A DNA stretch of 32,287 nucleotides from NCBI GenBank assembly GCA_947642355.1, contig CANRSD010000022.1, positions 1 through 32,287 on the forward strand, written 5' to 3'. The position numbers were made by a program, and so were the translations under genes. This stretch comes from an uncultured Clostridia bacterium. Its GTDB lineage: Bacteria; Bacillota; Clostridia; TANB77; CAG-508. The notes beneath the pieces were generated by a model. It searched no databases. It worked only from the letters and a program-made list of their open reading frames with translations, and was not told the origin of the DNA. Shown in pieces: positions 18,493-28,342 of this stretch. Numbering within the stretch: position 1 is the first letter of the stretch; the number at the start of each line of letters is the position of its first letter.

Positions 18493-20572
18493 ATGGATTC
18501 AATGGCATTACTTAAATATTTAATTATTGGTGTTTTAGCAATATTTGCACTGATAGTAGTAGCATATATGATACTTAGAAAAAAGATGATGGGAAAAAAT
18601 ACTAAATATATTGCACAGTTGACAGAAGGTACAAAAGAAAATTCTTTTAGTATGGAAGTTTTCTATCAAAAATTTTATATACAAATTGTTAGAATTCCTT
18701 TTTTTAGGAGATATGCATTAAAGCTTAGAAGAAGACTAGAAATTATAAATTTAGAAGATGAATATTTAACAAGAAAACAAACAGCACAGATAATGTTAAA
18801 AGGCTTGATGGTTATTATACCACTTACAGTAATAATATTTTTAGTTACATCTGGAAACTACGTTTTATTATTCGCTCTATTATTATTTGAAATATTTTTT
18901 ATAGAAACTTTAATGGAAGGTATGGTTGATAAAATCGATAATAAGATTTTAAAAGAGCAAATAGATTTATTTGCAGAAATGAGACATGCATTTCATGAAA
19001 GTAATATGGTTGAAGAAGCTATTTATGATATAGCTCAAAATGATGAATTAGATGTTTCAAGACAAGCAGAAAAAATATATGAAGTTTTAATTTCAGATGA
19101 TCCTGAAACGGAGCTTGAAAAGTATTATGATGTTGCTCCAAATAGTTATTTAAAAGAATTTGCTGGTATTTCTTATTTGACTAAGGAATTTGGAGATAGG
19201 AAAGATAAAGATGGTGCATCTTTATATTTAAAAAATTTAAACAATATTACACAAGAGATGCAAATAGAAATATTAAAAAGGGATAAATTGGATTATGTAT
19301 TCCAGAGTTTATCTATGATAGCAATTGCACCAGTTTTACTTATAAACTTTATTAAAGGTTGGGCTGTTTCACAGTTCTCTTTTACAAAATCATTTTATGA
19401 TGGAACAGGTGGATTTTATGCTCAAATTGCATTACTAATATTAACAGTTATATGTTATATATTTGTTAGAAAATTAAAGGATAATAGTAGTACAACAGTA
19501 ATGCAAAATGTTGAAAATCCTTGGCAAGCTAAATTATATAAAAAGCCAAGAATAAAGAAATTTGTGGATTTCTTTATTCCTAAAGATGGAACAAGAGAAT
19601 ATAGAAAAGTAACTACTCTTTTAAAAGAATCAGCATCTAAACTTAAATTAGAATGGTTCTATGTAAATAAATTAGCAGTTACAGTGATTGCATTTGTAGT
19701 GGGATTACTTATATTTGTAATTGCACATAAAATGGAAATCAATTATGTTTATACTAATCCAACAGCAGATTACGATTTAATGCGGAAGTATGACAGAATC
19801 TGAAGAAGCAAAAGCAGTTTTATTAACTGAACAAGATAATATATTTATAGAAGAACATGTAAAAGAAACAGATTTAACAATAGAAAAAATGCAAGATTAT
19901 TTATCTCATAGTGAATTATATGAAGGTGAAAGTCAAGATGTTATAGAAGAAGATGCAACAAGAATTTTTGAAAAAATTACTACTATTCAAAAGGCATATT
20001 TTAGATGGTATGAACTTTTAGCTTCTTGTATTATAGCATACATAGGATATAGAGGACCTAATATATTATTGGTATTCCAAAAGAAAATGAGACAATTGGA
20101 AATGGAAAATGAGGTAATGCAGTTCCAAACTATTATACTTATGCTTATGAAAATTGAAAGAGTAAATGTTGAAATGATTTTGGAATGGTTAGAAAGATAT
20201 TCAAATATATTTAGAGATCCAATTTCGAAGTGTGTTAATAATTATGAATCAGGTCCATGGGAAGCATTAGAAGAGCTTAAAAATGAATTAGCTTTTCCTC
20301 AAATGATACGTATAGTAGAGAGTTTGCAAGCAGCAGTTGAGCAAATTCCTATTAGAGAAGCATTTGATGAATTAGATACTGAAAGATCATATTATCAAGA
20401 AAAAAGAAAAGAATCAAATGAGATATTAATTTCAAGAAAATCAATGATAGGTAAAGTTTTAGGATTTGCGCCAATGGTTGTACTATTTGTAGGATATTTA
20501 ATTTTACCATTATGTGTAATAGGTATGACATCAATGACATCAGCATTTGAATCAATGTCTCAAATGATGTAA
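18493..20572 (+). CDS. TadB/TadC-like membrane protein, one CGG shift
   Basis: This 692-residue membrane protein is the platform partner expected for CpaF in a Tad/type II secretion machine. Hydrophobic helices lie near residues 8-28, 100-140, 270-285, 310-330 and 395-420, then, after the junction, near 505-520 and at the C-terminus (GFAPMVVLFVGYLILPLCV). CGG 19783-19785 is codon 431; skipping gives DLMGSMTESEEAK and an open frame to TAA 20570-20572. It is longer than a single TadB or TadC and may be a TadB-TadC fusion, or one with a large cytoplasmic insertion. ATG 18493 has only a weak GGGGTGA upstream. Confidence 0.75.
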
Positions 20573-20601
20573 TTTTAAGAAAGGACTTTTTGTAAAAATA
20601 T

Positions 20602-21451
20602 ATGGAAAATACATCACATGCCTTATATATAGCATTTCGGAGTATTAATAGCAATATTGGTAATAGGTATAATTGTAATGGTATTTAGTGGGATAAAAAT
20701 ATTACCTAGTAGTCAAGATGAAAAGCAAAGTATTAAAAATAGAAGTGAATTTAATAATGGTTTTACTGTATATGATAAAAGTCTAATGTATGGTACAGAT
20801 GTGCTTTCTTGTTTGAATAAAGCACAAAGTAATAATCAAAAATATGTGAATAATAATTTTTATGGAACAGATTCAGCTGATGTAGGTGCAGATGCAAGAA
20901 AAGAGTTATTAATAGAAGTTAATGTAAAATTAAAAAATACAATACAAGAAGAAGTAATTGTATATTATAGAAATAATCAAGGAAAGGTAATTCAAGAGCA
21001 GAGTAAAGAATATAATGTTCAACCATTTAAGCCAGGATCAAATACACAAAATAAATTTGAATTACCAGTGATTACATATTATCATTTTAATGGAAAAAAA
21101 ATAGAAAAGGCTAAAACTAATACATATCAAAATGCTATGTGGGGAGCTAATAAAAATATGATTCAAAATTCTAAACTTAAAACATCTACATTTGATACAG
21201 TCTTAAAAGGAGGAAATACATATAGTATTTTAAATGATTCTACTGGTCAACTTGCAGCATTATTATCTACTGTTACAACTCCAGAACAGACAATATATAA
21301 ACAGGGATATAGTGGTTCAGGAAATGAAGATTGGTATAGTGCTACTTGGAAGACTGCTGCAAATGATTTTAAAACAAGAAAATTTAAATGTGCAGGTTTA
21401 GGATATAGTGAAGAAGGATATGTAAATGAAGTTTCTTTTGAAGAAATATAA
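20602..21451 (+). CDS. Membrane-anchored pilin-like protein 1, one CGG shift
   Basis: ATG 20602 gives MENTSHALYIAF, then CGG at 20638-20640. The skip gives Gly13 and VLIAILVIGIIVMVFSG, a complete transmembrane helix, then a 230-residue extracytoplasmic part rich in Asn, Thr and Tyr. Product 282 residues. The same N-terminal pattern (MENxSxALxIAxxVL) starts three later genes, showing that the pre-CGG and post-CGG pieces belong together. No cleavage motif for prepilin peptidase is obvious. The function is inferred from the locus only. Confidence 0.75.
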
Positions 21452-21475
21452 ATTTTAATAAAGGAAGGATAGAAT

Positions 21476-22219
21476 ATGGAAAATGCAAGTAAAGCGCTTA
21501 TAATAGCTGGTGCTGTACTTATATCTGTAATGCTACTTGGTATACTAGTTTGGGCAATGAATAAAGCTTCTACACTTCCAGAAAATCAGAATGCAAAAGA
21601 TAAACAAATGTTAATAGATTCCTTTAACAGTCAGTTTTCAACATATCTAACAGAAAGTAATTTTAATGGTGTAACATCATTTGGAAGTACAGTAGAAAGC
21701 ATGAATTTAAATAATGATAATACAACTAAAAGATATACAGCTGCAAGAGATTTGAATAATATTTCTGATGTTATTACAGCAATAAACTTAGCAAGTAATA
21801 TAAATTATACTAATAATTATGGATATGACTATGATTATTTAGAGACTGTAAATACAGTTGAAATAATTATAGATTTTGGAAAACCTAATTTTATACCAGG
21901 AGTTATTACAAGTAGATATTATATAATAGAGCCAAATAAAGGAGTTAAACCAAGTATGGTTTATGGTACTAATTCTATTGGCACTAAGAATTCAAATATA
22001 AGTAATTTTTCTATAGCAAATCCAATTAGTACATATAAATTATTAGAAAATTTACGTGAGTCAAAACTTGTATTACATGATAATACAAATTATACATTAT
22101 ATAAATATTATTTTTCATCTAGTTATGTAGTAAATGATAAAACAGACAAAATAGATAGTGTAACATTTAAAATAGTAGAAGATTTAGGATATAATTTTAT
22201 TACATATGATAGAAATTAA
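21476..22219 (+). CDS. Membrane-anchored pilin-like protein 2
   Basis: A 247-residue protein starting MENASKALIIAGAVLISVML with a single N-terminal helix, then the segment AKDKQMLIDSFNSQFSTYLT, which has a counterpart (LARNSFNSQFEQYDG) in the paralogue at 22782. The remainder is Asn/Tyr-rich and probably outside the membrane. ATG 21476 follows AAGGAAGG. It belongs to the MENxSxALxIA family in this locus. No CGG codon. It may be a pilus subunit or minor component. Confidence 0.75.
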   Translation: MENASKALIIAGAVLISVMLLGILVWAMNKASTLPENQNAKDKQMLIDSFNSQFSTYLTESNFNGVTSFGSTVESMNLNNDNTTKRYTAARDLNNISDVITAINLASNINYTNNYGYDYDYLETVNTVEIIIDFGKPNFIPGVITSRYYIIEPNKGVKPSMVYGTNSIGTKNSNISNFSIANPISTYKLLENLRESKLVLHDNTNYTLYKYYFSSSYVVNDKTDKIDSVTFKIVEDLGYNFITYDRN

Positions 22220-22238
22220 AGTTTTTGTATAAAGATTG

Positions 22239-22267
22239 TTGAAAAAAAAAAACATATATATTATAAT
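22239..22267 (+). promoter_or_regulatory. Internal promoter in the pilus locus
   Basis: TTGAAA at 22239-22244, 17-base spacer, TATAAT at 22262-22267, ahead of the small gene at 22283. Confidence 0.55.
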
Positions 22268-22282
22268 TAAAGAGGATATAAT

Positions 22283-22712
22283 ATGAAGAAAATTGTTGTT
22301 TTTTTGTGTAGTATTTTTATTATAATAATTGCAGTTTTTTTTAACTGGTATGTTGATATTAGTAAAAAGAATAGACAAGTTTCAAGTTATAATTCACAAT
22401 ATGAGATATATTCTAAAGAAAATATTTCAGGTGTAAGTATTACAACAATTATAAATAAAGCAATTGATAATAATGAAAAATATGATATACAAAAAAGTGA
22501 TAAAGATGTATATATAAATGATGATAAATATTCTACAAAAATTTATATAAAAGTAGTAGAAGATCGGTGATTTTTTCCCAATGGAGGCAATTGAAAAAGT
22601 TGGGATAACTGATTTTACGAGTTTATATGGAAAATCACTTTTTAAATGTACGAATGTTGAACATCATAAAAATGGAAGAATTTCAAAAATGAATTTTGAA
22701 ATAATTAAATAG
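22283..22712 (+). CDS. Small membrane-anchored protein with a CGG shift
   Basis: MKKIVVFLCSIFIIIIAVFFNWYVD forms an N-terminal helix, followed by a short soluble domain. CGG 22565-22567 (codon 95) is followed at once by TGA in the original frame; skipping the C gives DGDFFPMEAIEKVGITDFTSLYGKSLFKC to TAG 22710-22712, 142 residues. Its SGVSITTIINKAIDNNEKYD segment resembles YGTDVLSCLNKAQSNNQKYV in protein 1, so both may share a pilin-like domain. It has its own promoter and sits among paralogues. Function unknown. Confidence 0.7.
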
Positions 22713-22727
22713 TCTTTAATATTTCTA

Positions 22728-22755
22728 TTGAAACATATAGATATTAAAATAAAAT
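22728..22755 (+). promoter_or_regulatory. Possible promoter before pilin-like protein 3
   Basis: TTGAAA at 22728-22733, spacer 16, TAAAAT at 22750-22755. Confidence 0.35.
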
Positions 22756-22781
22756 ATTTAAACTAAGGAGGAAAAAGAAAA

Positions 22782-23285
22782 ATGGAGAATGCTTCAAAAG
22801 CTTTAATTATAGCGGGGGCTATACTTTTATCAATATTAATTATAGCACTTGGGGTTTATATTTTTAATATAGCTAAAGGTTCTATGGATACTAAACAAGT
22901 AGATACACTTGCTAGAAATTCATTTAATTCACAATTTGAACAATATGATGGAAGATGTATAGGAAGTAGTGTAAGAGACTTAATTGGTAACATGATAAGT
23001 GCAGTTGCTGATAATAAAGATTCTGATGATAAATTACCTGATATAACATATATTGACGCAGAAAATAAAGGTCCAAAATCAGCAAGAGAAGTTGGAAGTA
23101 ATGGTGTTATAGTTTCAAATGTTGAAAATACAAATATAACAGCTATGAATAAATTAAAATCTGCTATAAGTTCAACTCATTATTATTATGTAAAAGTAAG
23201 AAATAATCCAGAAACAAGCTTAGTAGACATGGTATATATTTGTTATAACGAATCAGATATTGATCAAATAGACGAAAGCAAATAA
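22782..23285 (+). CDS. Membrane-anchored pilin-like protein 3
   Basis: A 167-residue protein starting MENASKALIIAGAILLSILI, nearly identical at the N-terminus to the gene at 21476, with the shared RNSFNSQFEQYDG motif and a shorter soluble part ending VDMVYICYNESDIDQ. ATG 22782 follows AAGGAGG. The two genes look like paralogues from a duplication. No in-frame CGG; a GCG GGG pair contains it out of frame without any break. Confidence 0.75.
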   Translation: MENASKALIIAGAILLSILIIALGVYIFNIAKGSMDTKQVDTLARNSFNSQFEQYDGRCIGSSVRDLIGNMISAVADNKDSDDKLPDITYIDAENKGPKSAREVGSNGVIVSNVENTNITAMNKLKSAISSTHYYYVKVRNNPETSLVDMVYICYNESDIDQIDESK

Positions 23286-23307
23286 AATGATATAATTTGG
23301 AGGTATT

Positions 23308-24081
23308 ATGGAGAATTTAACACATGCCTTATATATGGCTTTTGCAGTATTAGTTTTTATTATAGCTTTTACATATTCTTTAGCTATGGTTAATTCTCTT
23401 AATAATACTACAGAAACTTTAGTGTATGGATTAGATAAAACTAATTTTTATGATACTTTAACACTAGATTATTTAATAACTAATAATGATAAAGGTTATA
23501 ATGATACTGATAGAGTTTCTAAAGTTGTTGGAATTGAATCCATAATACCTACTTTATATCGCTATTATAAAGAAAGTTTTGCAGTTAGAATTTTAGATGA
23601 AAATGGAAATTTAATACAGATTTTTGATGCTACAATTGAAGGAGATGTAATGACTGCTGCAACTACTGTACCAGCAAATAGAACTGCTGAGCAGAGAGCA
23701 TTGTTGTCTTTATATGGTGCTAAAAAGAATGGTACAAATAATCCTAATAATTTATATGGTGCAACATGGCTTGGAAGTACAAATAAGGACACCAAATCAA
23801 GAATAGATATGTACATTTATGGTGGAGCTGGTTATATAAATAATACTTATGTGGATTATGGACAAGATTTTAATAATTTGAAAATTTCTTCTATAAAAGG
23901 TACAAATCCTGCTAAAATTTATTTAAATAACTTTAAAGATAGGAAGTTTAAAGAAACTTTTAGCCAATATTCATATGAAGGTGATACATTAACTACAGAA
24001 GATGATGAATTAATTTCAGTGACAGGAACAAAACAAATATCAACAAAAATAATTATTACATATGAGCTATTACCAGAATAA
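23308..24081 (+). CDS. Membrane-anchored pilin-like protein 4
   Basis: A 257-residue protein starting MENLTHALYMAFAVLVFIIAF. Its first 15 residues match protein 1 (MENTSHALYIAFGVLI), including the position at which protein 1 needs the CGG skip; here it is an ordinary Ala codon. The soluble part is Asn/Thr/Tyr-rich. ATG 23308 follows TTGGAGG. No CGG codon. Probably a pilus component; function not known. Confidence 0.75.
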   Translation: MENLTHALYMAFAVLVFIIAFTYSLAMVNSLNNTTETLVYGLDKTNFYDTLTLDYLITNNDKGYNDTDRVSKVVGIESIIPTLYRYYKESFAVRILDENGNLIQIFDATIEGDVMTAATTVPANRTAEQRALLSLYGAKKNGTNNPNNLYGATWLGSTNKDTKSRIDMYIYGGAGYINNTYVDYGQDFNNLKISSIKGTNPAKIYLNNFKDRKFKETFSQYSYEGDTLTTEDDELISVTGTKQISTKIIITYELLPE

Positions 24082-24107
24082 AATAAATAAAGAAAGGAAT
24101 AAAAAAG

Positions 24108-24647
24108 ATGAGTGATTCTTTAATTACAATAGTTGCAATATTTTTGGCAGTAATACTTATGTTTATTTTTCCACTTATGAGTATTGCAGAAAGAAATGAT
24201 GATATTGCAGAACTTACAGTACAAACAGCAGTTAATGATTTTGTAAATACAGCTAAAGTTACTGGAAAAATAACAATTTCAGAATATAATAAAATGGTTA
24301 GCAAAATAGAATCTACAGGAAATACATATGATATTGAATTAGAAGTTAAAATTTTAGATGATAATGTTGGTAAGAAATCAGCATGGACTAATGGAACAGT
24401 TATAGGAGAAAATATTTATTATTCAATATATACTTCTCAAATTATGGGGTATATGGCTTCAATGACTGAAGAAGGTGATGGAGTATATACTATGAAAGAA
24501 GGAGATATAATTTCAGTTAGTGCTAAAAATAATAATCAAACATTATCTCAAACAATAAGAAGTGTATTTTATTCTATTAGTGGAAAAGGAACATATCAAA
24601 TAGCTGCTCAAGCTTCAGGACTTGTTTCAGCAACAGGTACAAATTAA
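24108..24647 (+). CDS. Membrane-anchored pilus-locus protein
   Basis: A 179-residue protein with an N-terminal helix (SLITIVAIFLAVILMFIFPL) followed by SIAERNDDIAELTVQTAVNDFVNTAKVTGKI, a long helix-like stretch reminiscent of archaeal- or Tad-type pseudopilins, then a small beta-rich domain. It is a different family from the MENxSxALxIA proteins. ATG 24108 follows AGAAAGGA. A terminator-like hairpin follows. No CGG codon. Confidence 0.7.
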   Translation: MSDSLITIVAIFLAVILMFIFPLMSIAERNDDIAELTVQTAVNDFVNTAKVTGKITISEYNKMVSKIESTGNTYDIELEVKILDDNVGKKSAWTNGTVIGENIYYSIYTSQIMGYMASMTEEGDGVYTMKEGDIISVSAKNNNQTLSQTIRSVFYSISGKGTYQIAAQASGLVSATGTN

Positions 24648-24656
24648 GAATAAAAG

Positions 24657-24690
24657 AAGAGAGGTTAAAGGGAAACCTTAGACCTCTTTT
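24657..24690 (+). terminator. Intrinsic terminator or attenuator inside the pilus locus
   Basis: GAGGT (24661-24665) with TAAAGG pairs to CCTTAG and ACCTC (24682-24686) around a GAAA loop, followed by TTTT. It lies between two same-strand genes and may lower expression of the large downstream gene. Confidence 0.6.
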
Positions 24691-24716
24691 GTGTATAAGT
24701 TAGTATAGGAGGTTAT

Positions 24717-27000
24717 ATGAAACTTCAACATTTGGCTGTCATTTTTGCAGTAATATTTTTACCAATAATTTTGATAACATCATTTTACATTAATCAACAA
24801 GTAGATACTATTAAACTTCAAGAATCATATGATGATAAGTTATTAGATGCAACTCATGATGCTATGGTTGCATTTGAATTAAATACTGCAAATGAAGATT
24901 TGTCATCTGTTGCAGATTCTTTAAGAAGTATTATAGAAGCTTCAAATGGGGTATTTTTAAATACTTTAGCTACAAATTTAGGTGTATCAAATGCAAGTAA
25001 ATCTTTAGTTCAACCATATATACCAGCTATTTTATACACCTTATATGATGGATATTATATTTATGCTCCTACAAATGCTCCAGTTGTATGTGTTGATAAG
25101 TATGGACAAACAATAAGTACAAATAGTTATGGAGTAACTTATGAACGTACTATAAATGTAAATGGTCAAGCTATTGGAATATATAGTTTTAATCAAGATA
25201 GTGTAACATACTTAAATGATACAACCACAGCAAATGGTGGAAATAAAGTAAATTTAAATATGATGGAAAATAATGGAGTACTTAGTGAATATGGACAAAT
25301 GCTATACAAAAATAAAAATGGAACTTATAGTACAATTTTGCATAATTCTAATTCACTTTCTCCAGATTATAATACATTTTATAAACAATCATATATTTTA
25401 AAATCATTTGTTTCATATACTGGGACTTATGAAAATGATGATAGAACAAAAAATGTAACTATAAATTATACTTTAGATAATTTTTTAACAGTAAATGGAA
25501 AGATAGGAGATATTTATTATACAAAATCAGGCTATTTAATTGCTGATAATTTAATATCTAGAATAACTGTAAATGGTGTAGAATGTCAAAATTGGTATGT
25601 ATATTCTGAGGATAACTGGCATCAGATGATAAATGATCCAGCAAATTATAATGTACAAATAACATTAAATAATAATAATGATATAAATTATAATACATTG
25701 CTTACAAATGTTAATGTAACTGATGATGTAAGACAAGCTATGATTTATTATATAGATTCATGGATGTTTTCAAAATGGATTTATGCAAATTTAGGAGATG
25801 TAAAAGCATCTAATATAAAAAATAACGATTATACTTTTGTAAATATTGAAGGAAATAAAATAGATACAAATGGAGATGGTATTCCAGATAAAAGTCTTGG
25901 AGTAGATACAGAACTTGCAAGTAGAATGATGCATAATTTTGATGGAGATAATGAACTTATTTTTAATCCATCAGAAAATCCTGAAAATGCAGAGTCAAAA
26001 TTTGTGAGACATAAAAGAGATATTACCAAAAATTCAATAACTTATAACTTAGCATTAGCAATGGTTACGTATACAGAGATGTCAAGTATGACAGAATATA
26101 ATTTACCAATATTAAAAGATTCTGAATGGGATAAAATATTATCAAATGTTTCAATATTAAGTTTTATGCAAGGTATGAAATGTGGATTGAAAGTTTATAA
26201 TAATTATGCATTAGTATGTAGCAATAATAATGAGATTTCAGTTACGCCATCAGAAATATATTATGTTCCAGATATTCCAGAAACATTAGCAGATGGAAGT
26301 ATTATAAATACTAATATAGAAGATAATTATCCTGAAACTGCTCATAGAATAGACTGTCCAGATTTACTTGATGCAGAACATTATATTTCATTTAAATCAA
26401 AAGAGGTAAAATATGATAAATTATATAGTAAATTAAGTGGTAAATATGAGTATGATCATAAAGTGTATACTGATTATAAATGTTTAGTAGATTCAAATTA
26501 TATAAGTATAAATGGTGTAACTAGAGGAAATACAGATTTGTTTAGGGCAGTTTTTCAAACACCAAATAAATTAAGAGCATATAGAATTGGAGTAGCAAAA
26601 GAGAGAAACAATTTATATAAATCTATTGAATATGAAGAAAATTTAGGTTTTCAGATAAAAAATTATTCGGCAAATTTAGCTACTATTTCAGGAGGTACAG
26701 GAACAATTAGTATATCTAGTGGAAAACCAATTTCAGAAATTTCTAGAATGGAGATAGTTATAGAAGATACAGAAAATAGAGATCATCGGAGTGTATGTTG
26801 ATAATATGACAGTATCTTTAAATGGAAATAATAATTTTTCTTATGAAAAGCAAGCTATTCCAACTACAACAAAAAATACTAGAACTTTAATATTTGCTAG
26901 AGATTTTTATAGTAATGATAAATTAAATTCTTTAAAAATAGATTTTGAAAGGAATTCAACAAGAACAACTATAAAATCTGTAAAAATTTATTATAAATAA
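24717..27000 (+). CDS. Large membrane-anchored pilus-locus protein, one CGG shift
   Basis: A 760-residue protein anchored by an N-terminal helix (LAVIFAVIFLPIILITSFYI), followed by a large outside part rich in Asn, Tyr and Thr with a repeated internal look (AILYTLYDGYYIYAP, SYILKSFVSYTGTY). The early QESYDDKLLDATHDAMVAFELNTANED helix resembles Tad-type minor pilins (TadE/TadG-like) in layout only. CGG 26787-26789 (codon 691) lies near the C-terminus; skipping it gives DHGVYVDNMTVSLNG, completing a beta-rich terminal domain to TAA 26998-27000. ATG 24717 follows GGAGG. It is the largest gene of the locus and could be a tip or adhesin subunit; this is inference. Confidence 0.7.
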
Positions 27001-27004
27001 AATA

Positions 27005-27058
27005 AAAATGGTTATTATAATCTTATGAAAAATTTAAGAAAAGTAATAGCCATTTTTT
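27005..27058 (+). terminator. Terminator-like hairpin containing the spoIVB start codon in its loop
   Basis: AAAATGGTTATTA (27005-27017) pairs with TAATAGCCATTTT (27044-27056) with one wobble, followed by more T. The loop contains ATG 27025. It can terminate the pilus-locus transcript and may also hold down spoIVB translation. Confidence 0.6.
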
Positions 27059-28215
27059 GTTTATTAATTTTATATGCTTATTTCATTAATATATATAATT
27101 TTCCAACTAATATTGTAGTTTATAATAATGATAATTTAAATTATAGGTTATGTCCATTTTTAAGTTTAAAAGGAGACATACAAACAAGTTCTGCAAAGAA
27201 TAATTATTTGACATATGATTTAAGTTTAAACTTTGGAAATAAAAAATTAAAAAATGTAGAATTAACAGTTGCAGAAAATGTTAAAATTGTACCAATACGG
27301 TAAGATGATAGGTCTTAAACTGTATACGGATGGTGTAATGATAGTAGGATTTTCAGAAATAGAGAATATAGAAGGAAAAGTATTAAATATTTCAGACACA
27401 AACGATTTACAAGAAGGAGATAGAATTATAAAAATAAATGATGTAGAAATAAAAGATATTGATTCATTAAGAGAAGAAATTAATAAAAGTAAGGGAAGTA
27501 TATTAAAAATAACAGCTATAGATATAAATGAAAAAGAAAAAACAATTAATGTAAATCCAATTCATACAGGAGCAAATGAATATAAATTAGGTTTATGGGT
27601 AAAAGATGCAGCAACAGGAGTAGGAACTATTAGTTTTTATGATCCAACAACAGGGAAGTTTGCAGCATTAGGACATGGAATAACAGATAATGATACAGGT
27701 AATTTAATTCAGATAGATTATGGAGAAATAACTGATTCGCAAATTCTTTCAGTAACAAAAGGTACTCCAGGTACTCCAGGAGAAGTAAGAGGTACAATAA
27801 ATAATGAGATTATTGGAAAAATTGATAAAAATACAGAGTTTGGATTATATGGAACAATTACAAACTCAGAGCTATTAGATGAAAATAGTGAAGCAATAGA
27901 AATTGGATCTAGAAATGAAATTTGTGAAGGAAAAGCAAGTATTTTAAGTAGTATAGATGGAGAAGAAGTAAAGGAATATGAAATAGAAATAAAAAGAATT
28001 TATTTAAATAATAATGAAGATAATAAAAGTTTCGTTATAAAGGTTACAGATAAAGAGTTGTTAAATGAAACAGGAGGAATAATTAGGGGCCTTTCTCGGA
28101 AGTCCTATTTTACAAGAACGGAAAGTTTATAGGTGTAGTAACAAATGTATTAGTTTCAGATCCAACTACTGGATATGGAGTTTTTGCAGATTTAATGTTG
28201 CAAAATATAATATAA
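27025..28215 (+). CDS. spoIVB: SpoIVB sporulation serine protease (S55), three CGG shifts
   Basis: SpoIVB is secreted from the forespore and starts sigma-K activation. Joining frames at CGG 27298, 28097 and 28119 gives 395 residues, near the usual size. Seen in order: N-terminal membrane helix (VIAIFCLLILYAYFI), PDZ domain (about 110-175, with LQEGDRIIKINDVEI), then the S55 peptidase: GLWVKDAATGVGTISFYD, FAALGHGI with the catalytic His, and GLSGSPILQEGKFIGVVTNVL with the Ser motif. Both glycines beside that motif, Gly358 and Gly365, come from CGG sites; without skipping them the active site is lost. No obvious ribosome-binding site precedes ATG 27025, which lies in a hairpin loop. It follows the pilus locus and precedes murC. 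Confidence 0.93.
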
Positions 28216-28342
28216 TAAATAGTGATAGATAAATTATGTAAAAAACTTTAAATTTTTATTATTGTATGATATAGTATAAACCAAAAGAAAAATTATAGCA
28301 TAAAATAAAAATAAGAAATAAAAAAGAAAGTAGGAGAAGAAA

